This document shows, one piece after another, positions 47,860-56,134 of a stretch of DNA of 64,000 nucleotides. This DNA is from CAZBDU01 sp964490725 (GTDB taxonomy: Bacteria > Spirochaetota > Spirochaetia > SZUA-6 > DRHE01), in assembly GCA_964490725.1 (NCBI GenBank), contig CAZBDU010000018.1, positions 1-64,000 of the forward strand, in the 5' to 3' direction. The translations under genes and the position numbers were made by a program. The notes below the pieces were generated by a model. It was given only the letters and a program-made list of their open reading frames with translations, made no database searches and was not told where the DNA came from. Within the stretch, counting starts at the first letter, position 1; each line of letters begins with the position of its first letter.

Positions 47860-48915
47860 ATGAAAGGTTTCTTCAAGTCCTGCATCGTGCTGGCTCTGGC
47901 AGTCCTCCTGCCGCTGGCCCTGTCCGCTACCGGGCAGAAGGAAGCGGCGGAGGAGAGCGCTCAGCCGGCCAAGCCCTACGACATCGCCGTGTTCGTGCCC
48001 GGCGTGGTGGCCGGCAGCCCGCTCTACGAACAGATGGTGGAGGGGGCCAACAAGGCGGCCGCGGAGCTGCCCAACGTCAGCGTGAAGGTGATCGAGGCCG
48101 GCTTCAACCAGGGCGAGTGGCCCGAGAAGATGACCTCCCTGGCGGCCGCCGGGGAGTACGAGCTGATCGTCACCTCCAACCCGGCCATGCCCTTCATCTG
48201 CGCCGACGTGGCCAAGAGCTTCCCGAACCAGAAGTGGCTCAACGTGGACGCCTATCTGCCTGGCAACCCGCAGATCCATACCGTTCTCTACAACCAGGTG
48301 GAGCAGGCCTACTTCGTGGGCTACCTGGGCGGGCTGGTCACCAAGAGCAAGATGTCCGGCGCCAACCCCGACCTGAAGGCCGGCATGATCGTGGCTCAGC
48401 AGTATCCGGCCCTGGACAAGATGATGCGTCCCGGCTACGAGCAGGGGCTGAAGGCGGTGGACCCGGGCATCAGCGTGGACTTCCGGGTGATCGGCAACTG
48501 GTACGACGCCAACAAGGCCGCCGACCTGGCCAACAGCATGATGGACGCCGGGGTGGACGTGATCCTCGCCATCGCCGGCGGGGCCGGCCAGGGCGTGATC
48601 AAGGCCGCCCAGGAGCGGGGCAAGTACGTGCTGTACTTCGACTCCAACGAGTACAAGATCGCCCCGGGCACCATCATCGGCTGCGCCGTGCTCAACCAGA
48701 CCAGGCTGGTCTACGAGAAGGTGAAGGAGGCGGTGGCCGGCAAGCTGGAGTTCGGCCAGGCCCAGATCGTGAACGCCCGGGACGGCTACGTGGACTTCGC
48801 GGATCAAGATCCCCTGTACATCAACAACGTGCCCGAAGAGGTCCGCAAGAAGCAGGCGGAGATGGTCGGCAAGATCAGAAGCGGCGAGCTGGTCCTGGAG
48901 GTTCCCCAGCTGTGA
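47860..48915 (+). CDS. BMP-family (PnrA-like) nucleoside-type binding protein
   Basis: Basic-membrane-protein binding proteins such as Treponema PnrA (TmpC) capture purine nucleosides in the periplasm. The 351-residue product has a signal peptide (MKGFFKSCIVLALAVLLPLA) and then the spirochaetal-style ATGQKEAAEE. Its fold motifs are AVFVPGVVAGSPLYEQMVEGA, ELIVTSNPAMPF, QAYFVGYLGG, DVILAIAGGAGQGVI and LYFDSNEYKI. No Cys lies at the expected lipobox; the signal resembles other spirochaetal proteins lacking one. ATG follows AAGGGGG. It is followed by matching ATPase and permease genes. Confidence 0.88.
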   Translation: MKGFFKSCIVLALAVLLPLALSATGQKEAAEESAQPAKPYDIAVFVPGVVAGSPLYEQMVEGANKAAAELPNVSVKVIEAGFNQGEWPEKMTSLAAAGEYELIVTSNPAMPFICADVAKSFPNQKWLNVDAYLPGNPQIHTVLYNQVEQAYFVGYLGGLVTKSKMSGANPDLKAGMIVAQQYPALDKMMRPGYEQGLKAVDPGISVDFRVIGNWYDANKAADLANSMMDAGVDVILAIAGGAGQGVIKAAQERGKYVLYFDSNEYKIAPGTIIGCAVLNQTRLVYEKVKEAVAGKLEFGQAQIVNARDGYVDFADQDPLYINNVPEEVRKKQAEMVGKIRSGELVLEVPQL

Positions 48916-49034
48916 TGCCGCAGCCGTAGGACCCGACCGCAGGGAAGTCAGCGGGGGCAGCCCGCCGGCGAACGCGCCAGCGCGCCGACAGGGGCGGCGC
49001 CCCGCGCTTCCCGCGAGCCCGGCGAGAGGTGACC

Positions 49035-50582
49035 GTGCCGTATCTGGAGATGAGGGGAATCACCAAGCTCTACCCGGAGAACGGAGTGCTGGCCAACCAG
49101 GAGGCCGACCTGGAGGTGCGGCGCGGGGAGGTGCACGCCCTGGTCGGCGAGAACGGGGCCGGCAAGACCACGCTCATGAAGATCCTCTACGGGCTGGAGC
49201 GCGCCGACAGCGGCCGCATCCTGCTGGAGGGCCGGGAGGTGACGGTGCACAGCCCGCTGGAGGCCAACCGCCTGGGCATCGGCATGGTGCACCAGCACTT
49301 CCGGCTCATTGCGCCCTTCACCGTGGCGGAGAACGTGGTGATGGGCGCCGAGCCGCTGCGGTACGGGGTCTTTCTGGACACCGGGGAGGCGGAGCGCCGC
49401 GTCCGGCGGGTGGTGGAGGAGCACGGCTTCTCCATCGATCCCCGCCGCCGGGTCTCCCAGCTCACGGTGGGGCAGATGCAGCAGGTGGAGATCGTCAAGA
49501 TCCTCTTCCGCCAGGCGCAGCTCCTCATCCTGGACGAGCCCACCTCCGTGCTGACCGAGCAGGAGGTGCACGCCCTCTTCGCCATCCTGCGCCGGCTGGT
49601 GCAGGATGGCAGGACCATCATCCTGATCACCCACAAGCTGGACGAGGTGGAGGAGATCTCCCACCGGGTGACGGTCATGCGCAAGGGGCGCGTGGTGGCC
49701 GTACGGGAGAGCGCCTCGGTGGACCGCAGGGAGCTCTCCCGGCTGATGGTGGGCCGTAGCGTCACCTTCCAGTTCGAGCGGCCGGCCATGGCCGCGGGGC
49801 GGCGGGTGTTCGAGCTGCGGGAGGTTGCGCTATTGGAGAAGGGGCAGGAACGGCCCCTGCTGGACGGGGTGAGCCTGGCGGTGCACGCCGGGGAGATCGT
49901 GGGCATCGCCGGGGTGGCAGGAAACGGCCTGGGGGAGCTGGAGGACGTAATCTCGGGGCTGCGCCGGGTCAGCTCCGGGGAGATCCTGCACAACGGCGAG
50001 GACATCTCGCAGCTGGACTCCCAGCGCCTGCGGGCGCGCGGGTGGTCTTACGTTCCGGCCAACCGCCTGTACCGCGGCTCCTCTCTCCAGTCCTCGGTGA
50101 CCGAGAACCTGATCATCGCCAACCACCGCTTCTTCTCACGGGGGGGCGTGCTCAGCCAGAGGCGGATCCGCAAGTTCGTGGACGATCTGACCAGCCAGTA
50201 CTCCATCAACGCGGACCCCAGGGTGCCCATGGGCACCCTCTCGGGGGGCAACATCCAGAAGGTCATCCTGGCCCGGGAGCTGGCCGCCAGCAGCGACTTC
50301 ATGATCTTCTGCGAGCCCACCTGGGGGCTGGACGTGGCCTCCAGCGAGTTCATCTACGAGAAGATCCTGGAGATCCGCCGCCAGGGGGTGGCGGTGCTGC
50401 TGATCTCATCCAATCTGGACGAGATCCTGGCCCTGGCGGACACGGTGGTGGTCATGTACCGGGGGCGGGTGGCGGGCCGCCTCCCGAACGACCGGGAGCT
50501 CAGCAAGGAGGAGATCGGGGAGTACATGCTCGGCCTGCGCGACGATTCAAGGGGGGAAGGAGGCCGGGGTGCTGACGGCTAG
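49035..50582 (+). CDS. ABC transporter ATPase, two nucleotide-binding domains (BMP/nucleoside importer)
   Basis: The 515-residue protein has two ATPase halves. The first is canonical: Walker A GENGAGKTTL, Q-loop HQHF, LTVGQMQQVEI signature and Walker B LLILDEPTSVL. The second is degenerate at Walker A (GVAGNGLGELE) but keeps the signature LSGGNIQKVILARE and FMIFCEPTWGLD. That asymmetry is usual for this importer class. GTG 49035 is seven bases after GAGAGG; GTG 49029 is an alternative. It overlaps the first permease by 14 bases. Confidence 0.9.
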   Translation: MPYLEMRGITKLYPENGVLANQEADLEVRRGEVHALVGENGAGKTTLMKILYGLERADSGRILLEGREVTVHSPLEANRLGIGMVHQHFRLIAPFTVAENVVMGAEPLRYGVFLDTGEAERRVRRVVEEHGFSIDPRRRVSQLTVGQMQQVEIVKILFRQAQLLILDEPTSVLTEQEVHALFAILRRLVQDGRTIILITHKLDEVEEISHRVTVMRKGRVVAVRESASVDRRELSRLMVGRSVTFQFERPAMAAGRRVFELREVALLEKGQERPLLDGVSLAVHAGEIVGIAGVAGNGLGELEDVISGLRRVSSGEILHNGEDISQLDSQRLRARGWSYVPANRLYRGSSLQSSVTENLIIANHRFFSRGGVLSQRRIRKFVDDLTSQYSINADPRVPMGTLSGGNIQKVILARELAASSDFMIFCEPTWGLDVASSEFIYEKILEIRRQGVAVLLISSNLDEILALADTVVVMYRGRVAGRLPNDRELSKEEIGEYMLGLRDDSRGEGGRGADG

Positions 50583-51633
50583 TGTCTCCTCCAATCGATC
50601 GGCGCGGCTGCTCGTCGGTGCCCTGGGGCTGGCCATCACCCTGGGGGTGGCGTTCCTGATCGTGATCCTGCTCATCCTCTTCCTGAGCGCCGAGCCGGCC
50701 AAGACCATCTACTACTTCTTCATCGGGCCGTTCACCAACAAGTACTACTTCGGGAACATGCTCAACGTCTCGATTCCGCTCATCTTCACCGGCCTGGGGA
50801 TCGCGGTGGCTTTTCAGTCCTCGGTGTTCAACCTGGGCGGCGAGGGGCAGGTGTACGCCGGCGGCCTGCTGGCCACGGTGGTCGCCCTGGCCCTGCCCCA
50901 GGCCAACGGCTACCTGGGCGGGGCGCTGGCCCTGGCGGCGGCGGTGGCCGGCGGGGCGGTGCTGGCCGGCCTGTCGGGGTTCTTCCGCATGAAGTGGGGC
51001 ACCGACGAGCTGATCTCCTCCTTCCTCATCTCGGCGGCGGTGGTCCTGATCGTCAACTACTTCATCACCGGCCCCCTGGACGACCCCACCAACAACCTGC
51101 TGGCCACCCGGGCCGTGGGGGAGCAGTACCGGCTTCTGCCGATCTATCCCCCCTCCAGGCTGAACATCAGCGTGGCCTTCGCCCTGCTCACCGCGGCGGG
51201 GGCCTGGTTCTTCATGTACTACACGCACCGGGGCTACGAGATGCGCATGTGCGGCCTGAACCGGGAGTTCTCCCAGTACGGCGGGCTCAACGTGGCGGCC
51301 TACCTGGTGCTGCCCATGGTGCTGAGCGGCGCCCTGCACGGCATGGCCGGCGGGGTGGCCGTGCTGGGCACCTACCACATGGCCCTGAAGGAGTTCACCG
51401 CCGGCATGGGCTGGAACGGGATCGCCGTGGCCCTGATCGCGCGCAACAACCCCCTGGGGGTGGTCCCGGCGGCGGTGTTCTTCGCCTACCTGGACGCGGG
51501 GGCCAAGGCGGCCATGCTGCACTCCGACGTGACCTTCGAGATCGCCGCCATCGTGCAGTCGGTGATCTTCTTCCTGGTGACCGCGCAGGCCATCTACGGC
51601 TTCCTGCGCTACCGATTGCGGGTGGCGGGATGA
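50569..51633 (+). CDS. BMP-type ABC transporter permease 1
   Basis: The 354-residue product has about nine to ten membrane segments and belongs to the branched-chain/nucleoside permease family (YufP-like): IPLIFTGLGIAVAFQSSVFNLGGEGQ and the loop AYLVLPMVLSGALHGMAGG. The start is GTG inside the end of the ATPase gene, with GGGGGAAGGAGG upstream. It pairs with the following permease to form the channel. Confidence 0.88.
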   Translation: MLTASVSSNRSARLLVGALGLAITLGVAFLIVILLILFLSAEPAKTIYYFFIGPFTNKYYFGNMLNVSIPLIFTGLGIAVAFQSSVFNLGGEGQVYAGGLLATVVALALPQANGYLGGALALAAAVAGGAVLAGLSGFFRMKWGTDELISSFLISAAVVLIVNYFITGPLDDPTNNLLATRAVGEQYRLLPIYPPSRLNISVAFALLTAAGAWFFMYYTHRGYEMRMCGLNREFSQYGGLNVAAYLVLPMVLSGALHGMAGGVAVLGTYHMALKEFTAGMGWNGIAVALIARNNPLGVVPAAVFFAYLDAGAKAAMLHSDVTFEIAAIVQSVIFFLVTAQAIYGFLRYRLRVAG

Positions 51634-52532
51634 ATCGCGCCTGGCCGCTCAACCTGCTGCACAACGCGGTGGGTATCATGACCCCCTTCCTGCTGGCCGC
51701 GGTGGGAGGGCTGTTCACGGAGCTCGCGGGGATGCTGAACATCGCCCTGGAAGGGCTGATGCTGATCGGCGCCTTCTTCAGCGTGGTGTTCGCCGCCGCT
51801 ACCGGGAGCCTCTTCCTGGGCATCGTGGCCGGGATCCTGGCCTCCATGCTGGTGGCGCTGGTGTTCGCTTCCTGCAGCCTCTACCTGCGGGCCAACGTGT
51901 TCATCGCGGGGCTGGCGGTGAACCTGTTCGCCGCCGGGTTCACCGTGGTGCTGGCCCAGCGGCTGTTCGGCAACAAGGGGGTGATTCGCTTCGAGAACCT
52001 GCGGGACCTGCCGGTTCTCTCGATCCCCGGGCTGCGGGCGGTCCCGGTGATCGGCGACCTTCTGATCGGGCACAACGTGCTGGTCTACCTGAGCTGGGCC
52101 ATCGCCGCCGCCGGCGCGGTGGTGATCTGGCGCACGGCCTTCGGGCTGCGCCTGCGGGCTACCGGGATCGGGGCCCGCACCGTGGCCTCCCTGGGGCTGC
52201 GGCCGGACCGCTACCAACTGGCGGCCATCCTGATCTCCGGTTTCACCTGCGGCCTGGCCGGATCGCTGCTGACGCTGAACCTGGGCGCCTTCGTGCCGAA
52301 CATCACCTCCGGCCGCGGCTGGATCGCCCTGGTGGCCATCTACCTGGGCAACAAGAACCCGGTGGGCGTGGTGGTGGCCTCCTTCGTCTTCGGCCTGGCC
52401 GAGGCGGTCTCCAACTTCGCCCAGGGTCAGATCAACGTGCCGGCGGACTTCATCCTGGCCTTCCCCTACCTGGTGACCGTGGCGGCCATGATCCTGTACT
52501 CCATCTGGCGCTACTACCGGCAGAAGGCCTAG
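51630..52532 (+). CDS. BMP-type ABC transporter permease 2
   Basis: The 300-residue second channel subunit (YufQ-like) shows GGLFTELAGMLNIALEGLML, SCSLYLRANVFIAGLAVNLF, RLRATGIGARTVASLGL and NITSGRGWIALVAIYLGNKN, typical of this family. ATG shares ATGA with the preceding stop. It is the last gene of the operon; no clear terminator follows, and the next sequence is a gene fragment. Confidence 0.89.
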   Translation: MNRAWPLNLLHNAVGIMTPFLLAAVGGLFTELAGMLNIALEGLMLIGAFFSVVFAAATGSLFLGIVAGILASMLVALVFASCSLYLRANVFIAGLAVNLFAAGFTVVLAQRLFGNKGVIRFENLRDLPVLSIPGLRAVPVIGDLLIGHNVLVYLSWAIAAAGAVVIWRTAFGLRLRATGIGARTVASLGLRPDRYQLAAILISGFTCGLAGSLLTLNLGAFVPNITSGRGWIALVAIYLGNKNPVGVVVASFVFGLAEAVSNFAQGQINVPADFILAFPYLVTVAAMILYSIWRYYRQKA

Positions 52533-52587
52533 GGGCCCGCGGGTGGCCGCTGCGGCGGGAAGAGGGAGTCCCTGGCACGGCACCGCA

Positions 52588-52782
52588 AGCCTTCCCAACT
52601 ACAACGGCAGCGGGGTCTACTTCACCTCCTACAAGGACGACACCCTCAAGGGGGACACCAACGGCGACGGTGCCGCCAGCTCCCCCGCCAACTCTGACTG
52701 GGTAGGGATCTACGACAACACGAATACCATTCCCTCCCCTTACTACTACCCCTGGAGCAACATCCGGTACGACAGCTACTAG
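52588..52782 (+). pseudogene. C-terminal fragment of a beta-helix-type surface protein
   Basis: The frame encodes about 65 residues rich in Asn, Asp, Tyr and Ser (NGSGVYFTSYKDDTLKGDTN ... DWVGIYDNTNTIPS) ending in RYDSY. This looks like a right-handed beta-helix/adhesin repeat unit with a calcium-like GDTNGDG loop. The codons are less GC-rich than those of the neighbours. There is no signal peptide or proper start (the frame opens only with a GTG at 52543), so it is a 3' fragment of a much larger gene. Confidence 0.5.
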
Positions 52783-52794
52783 CTAGGTTGGACC

Positions 52795-53310
52795 CTAGGC
52801 TTCCTCGAAGTACTCGATGGCGATGACCACTTCCTCGGTCAGGACGGCGTTGCCCTTGTCGTCCAGCGATGACACCTTCCACGACTTGGGGAAGCATTCG
52901 TGGCAGATCCACCGTTTGAGCTCAGCGCCGTCCCGCCCCAGCAGGATGATGGTGACGGTCTTCCTGACGTAGTCCCCCCGCCCCATCCTGGCCTGCTCGA
53001 TCCAGTCGTTCAATACGGAGCTCGGGACGTAGCCTCTCTTGAGGGTGATGTCCCCGTACTTCACGCGCCCGGGGCGCTTGCGAGTCAGAGGGTCGTCCCC
53101 GTTCTGGTACTCGATCACCTCCTGCTCGATGCTCAGGCCGTCGACGCTGGTGAACTGCCCGGCGCTCACGCCGTCGATCTCCACCCGAAAGCTGTAGCGG
53201 CTGGCGACGCTTTCGGCGCGCGTGGGATCGGCCCCCGCCGGCGTCGCGCCCACGGCAAGCACGATCAGAGCTGCGGCAAGAACCGCCCGCGTGGATTTTC
53301 TCCTCTCCAT
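52795..53310 (-). CDS. Phage/contractile-injection tail-tube (gp19-type) protein with a Sec signal peptide
   Basis: The 171-residue product contains the complete gp19-like tube fold seen in T4-type phages and extracellular contractile injection systems. Visible motifs are YSFRVEIDGVSAGQFTSVDG, EVIEYQNGDDPLTRKRPGRV, YGDITLKRGY, the central acidic/Arg region, the CFPKSWK Trp motif and EEVVIAIEYFEE. Ahead of it is a clear signal peptide (MERRKSTRAVLAAALIVLAV, then GATPAGA). Such a signal is unexpected because tail tubes assemble in the cytoplasm. No sheath, baseplate, spike or ATPase gene is nearby. ATG follows GGGAGGAGGTGAG. It may be a domesticated, exported tube protein with a new role. Confidence 0.78.
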   Translation of the reverse strand: MERRKSTRAVLAAALIVLAVGATPAGADPTRAESVASRYSFRVEIDGVSAGQFTSVDGLSIEQEVIEYQNGDDPLTRKRPGRVKYGDITLKRGYVPSSVLNDWIEQARMGRGDYVRKTVTIILLGRDGAELKRWICHECFPKSWKVSSLDDKGNAVLTEEVVIAIEYFEEA

Positions 53311-53848
53311 GAGATACTCACCTCCTCCCTTCTCTCGGTTACGTAGATAGATTGATCCCTGGGTTCCGAATTGTCAACGCCTGCCGGCGACCGGGTGGCC
53401 TGTTCGGCGGCAGGAACGGGCGCCCTTGGCCAGGGCGCCTCCCGCGGTTCAGCCCGAGCCGGCTACCGGCGCGTGCCCGCGTCGGCCGCCTCCAGTCCCA
53501 GACCGTTCGCACAGACCCCGGGTGTGGCCACGACCAGATACCCGCGGATGATCTGTCCGCCGATCCCGAGATGGACGCCCCTGCGATGGTGGGAGGAGAC
53601 CGCCTCCCTGGCCAGGCGGTGACGTTGTGTTGGGAGCGCTCCGAAACGCCCTCAGGCGTCTGCTGGAGAGCACGGAGCCTGGCGGGAGGCACCTGCAAAG
53701 TTGCCGGGACTGCGGCCATGTTGTTACCCTAGCTCGGGGTGGAGTGGGCCAGCACCAGCGGGAGCCCGGCGACGGGTGCGGGCCGCCGGGCACACTACGG
53801 TCCGGCCTGGACCACCGGGCCGGGAAGCGGGGGAGGGCAGGAGGAAGA
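53311..53848. other. Intergenic region, nothing recognised
   Basis: All six frames were read. Open frames of 80-130 residues exist but are Arg/Pro/Gly-rich and resemble no family. No tRNA, terminator or repeat was seen. The last bases hold the ribosome binding site (GGAGGAAGA) of the methyltransferase gene. Confidence 0.5.
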
Positions 53849-54481
53849 ATGGAGCAACGGCCGCGAGATTTCGACGAGAAGGCGAAGAGCTGGGACCAGA
53901 ACCCGGCCATCCTGGAACGCAATCGCGCCGTGGCGGCGGCCATGCGGAGGCTTCTGCCGCCCATGTCGCGCATGCGCGCCCTGGACTATGGGGCGGGCAC
54001 TGGGCTGCTCACCATGGAGCTCATCACTGAGCTCGGCGAGGTGGTGGCCGTGGACACTTCCGCCGGCATGCTGGAGGCGATCAGGGAGAAGGCAGCGGCC
54101 CGGGGCTCGATCGCAATCCGCCAACACGATCTGGCCCGGGCACCCCTCCGGGAGGAACCCTTCGACCTGATCTACACCTCGATGACATTGCACCACGTCG
54201 AGCGCGTGGATGTGGTTCTGGCCCGATTCCACGAGCTGCTGCGCAAGGGCGGGTACCTGGCCATCTCGGACCTGGAACCGGAGGACGGTTCCTTCCACGG
54301 AAGCTCCACGCCCTACCATCACGCCGGGTTTGCCCCCGGAGCGCTTGCCGCCAGGCTGGCCGAGCTGGGATTCTCCGCCATCCGGCACGAACGGGTGTAC
54401 GTCATGTCCAGGACAATCGACGGAGAGGAAAGGAAGTTTCCCGTCTTCCTGATCGTGGCGCAGAAGGGGCAGAAGGGGTGA
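53849..54481 (+). CDS. Class I SAM-dependent methyltransferase
   Basis: The 210-residue product has motif I as ALDYGAGTGLLTMEL, an acidic motif II (VVAVDTSAGMLEAIREKA), motif III (FDLIYTSMTLHHVE) and LLRKGGYLAISDLEPEDGSF. It belongs to the UbiE/Methyltransf_11 group of small-molecule methyltransferases. ATG follows GGCAGGAGGAAGA. The acceptor is unknown; the adjacent genes give no hint. It is followed, 100 bases on, by a DUF805 gene on the same strand. Confidence 0.83.
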   Translation: MEQRPRDFDEKAKSWDQNPAILERNRAVAAAMRRLLPPMSRMRALDYGAGTGLLTMELITELGEVVAVDTSAGMLEAIREKAAARGSIAIRQHDLARAPLREEPFDLIYTSMTLHHVERVDVVLARFHELLRKGGYLAISDLEPEDGSFHGSSTPYHHAGFAPGALAARLAELGFSAIRHERVYVMSRTIDGEERKFPVFLIVAQKGQKG

Positions 54482-54581
54482 GTTGACAGCGCCGGCAAGA
54501 TGGGCAACCATGAAAACCACCCCGGCGGCGGTCGGCTGCTGTGGCTTGCCCACGGGGCCGCCGCCGGGCCGGGAGAAGCGC

Positions 54582-55148
54582 ATGAGATGGTACTTCGAGG
54601 TTCTGAAGAAGTACGCCGATTTCAGCGGCCGGGCACGACGGGCGGAGTACTGGACGTTCTTCCTCTTCAACGCCCTGGTCGGCGTCGCGCTGGCGCTGTT
54701 CGAACGGCGGGTCCAGCTGGTGCCCTGGTTCACCGGCCTGTACGGCCTGGCGGTGATCGTGCCGGGGTGTGCGGTGGCGGTGCGGCGGCTCCATGACGCC
54801 GGCAGGAGCTGGAGGCGACTTCTCATCCTTCTTGTACCCATCGCCGGTGCGGTGATCCTGCTGGTCGACCTGGCGCAGGCCGGCCAGCCGGGCCCGAACC
54901 GGTACGGCCCCAGCCCGGAACCCGTCGGAAAACCCCGGGCCCCCCTGTGGAGCATCGTGTTCCTGCTTTCCATCCTCTCCGTGCTGGCGGGGTTTGACCT
55001 GTGGATCAAGGGATCGCCCGTCATCGGCCTGGTGTTGACCTTCGGGATTCCCGGAGTGCTGATCGATCTGCTGGCCTCTTTCGAGGACGCCATCCGAGGC
55101 AGGCTGCGCCGAGCCGGCCGCGGTGGGATACAGCCTCGCGCTTCCTAG
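54582..55148 (+). CDS. DUF805 membrane protein
   Basis: DUF805 proteins are small inner-membrane proteins of unknown function. The 188-residue product starts with the family signature (MRWYFEVLKKYADFSGRARR then AEYWTFFLFNAL), followed by hydrophobic segments and the conserved RRLHDAGRSWRRLL. The C-terminal half, with two further membrane segments, is longer than the typical 110-150 residues. ATG 54582 was chosen on homology; the frame extends upstream to 54483 without similarity. Confidence 0.85.
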   Translation: MRWYFEVLKKYADFSGRARRAEYWTFFLFNALVGVALALFERRVQLVPWFTGLYGLAVIVPGCAVAVRRLHDAGRSWRRLLILLVPIAGAVILLVDLAQAGQPGPNRYGPSPEPVGKPRAPLWSIVFLLSILSVLAGFDLWIKGSPVIGLVLTFGIPGVLIDLLASFEDAIRGRLRRAGRGGIQPRAS

Positions 55149-55151
55149 ACT

Positions 55152-55271
55152 TGCGCGCGCCTTCGCCAGGGGCACCGCCGCCTCCGCCTCGCGCGGAGAC
55201 TCCGATAAGGCAAGCAGCTTGCGAATGCGATCCATGATCTTGTGCCGGTGTTCGGCCATCTCGCTCTCCAT
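55152..55271 (-). pseudogene. DUF2786 N-terminal fragment
   Basis: The minus strand reads MDRIRKLLALSESPREAEAA then VPLAKARA, the start of the DUF2786 domain (KIRKLLALAESPNEHEAAxAAAKAQ in the family). Similarity stops after about 40 residues, where the frame runs into the antisense of the DUF805 gene. The rest of the gene is missing. Confidence 0.6.
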
Positions 55272-55328
55272 CCAACCAGCTCGGCGTGCGGTGCATCAGG
55301 CAGCCCCAGGGGCCCGGGGCCGCAAGGA

Positions 55329-55637
55329 CTACTCATCGGCGAGGATTCGGTTCACCATCTCGACGATTCTCCGGCGCCAGGTGTCCTCCCGCCTGGCGCT
55401 TTGAATCCAATAGAGGTACTGCTTCTTTTTGGAATCAGGCAGCTCTCGATAGGCCGCGAGTGCTCCTTTCCGGCGGCGAAGCATGGACTCCAGGTCGGCA
55501 GGGAGTGCCCGCGGCTGCTCTCGATCAATGGCAGCCTGCCACTCGCCGCTATCCATGGCATTTTTGACCTTGATGAGACCGGCTTCTGTCATGGCGCCGC
55601 TTCGTTGCAGCTTCTCGATCCTGCGAATGTTGGTCAC
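55329..55637 (-). pseudogene. YdeI/OmpD-associated family C-terminal fragment
   Basis: The 102-residue frame matches the C-terminal half of YdeI-type (bacteriocin-protection) proteins: RRIEKLQRSGAMTEAGL, ALPADLESMLRR, YLYWIQSARREDTWRRRI. Full proteins are about 190 residues. The N-terminal half is absent, the first codon is a GTG (VTNIRR), and the coding sequence abuts the end of a DNA methyltransferase fragment, sharing four bases. A deletion has apparently joined two truncated genes. Confidence 0.6.
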
Positions 55638-56134
55638 GGACCATACGCTGTCCGAATTGTCGCTAGGTCAACTATCACGTACCTTCGAAACCAATGGAGA
55701 ATATTGCCCATGTCCGGCAAGTATGGGGACAGTGGCTCAATAGCGCGCTCATACTCATCCGCACCGAGGTCCTCGAACATGCGAGACGCGTACTCCTTGT
55801 CGCTCCGCCTGAACGGCGCGATTCGATCCAAAAGAACGTCGGCCGACTTTCTAAGTCTGTGCGGTTGGTATCGATGAACCTTCGCTCTGGCAACAGCCAC
55901 AGCGACCGGATCTATATCAAGCCCAACACTATTTCGGCCCGCAACGCGCGCTTCAACCAGCAGGGTACCGCTTCCACAGAAAGGATCAAGGACGACTTGT
56001 CCCTGTTGGGTGTAACGTTCCAATAATGTGTGCACAACTGGCGGGTGGAACTTTGCCGGATACTTGAAGAGGTAGTGCGACAGACGCTCGAACTCCGTCG
56101 GAGTATTGAGTCGCTTCCACGAGCGCCCTACAGA
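55634..56134 (-). pseudogene. DNA methyltransferase fragment
   Basis: The frame encodes HYLFKYPAKFHPPVV, then the SAM-binding motif VVLDPFCGSGTLLVEA and VGLDIDPVAVAVARAKV. This marks a site-specific DNA methyltransferase of the KYPAKF type. It stops soon after WFRRYVIVDLATIRTAYGP, before any SPPY/NPPY catalytic motif, and no start codon of its own is visible at the 5' end. Both ends are thus missing. The lower GC of this stretch compared with the operon suggests imported DNA. Confidence 0.65.

Noticed and set aside
52795..53310. A prophage or complete contractile injection system around the gp19-like gene
   Set aside because: No sheath, baseplate, terminase, portal, lysin, integrase or AAA+ ATPase gene lies on either side; the tube protein is alone.
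55634..56134. A restriction-modification system or other defence island based on the DNA methyltransferase
   Set aside because: The gene is truncated at both ends, lacks its catalytic motif, and no restriction or helicase gene is near.
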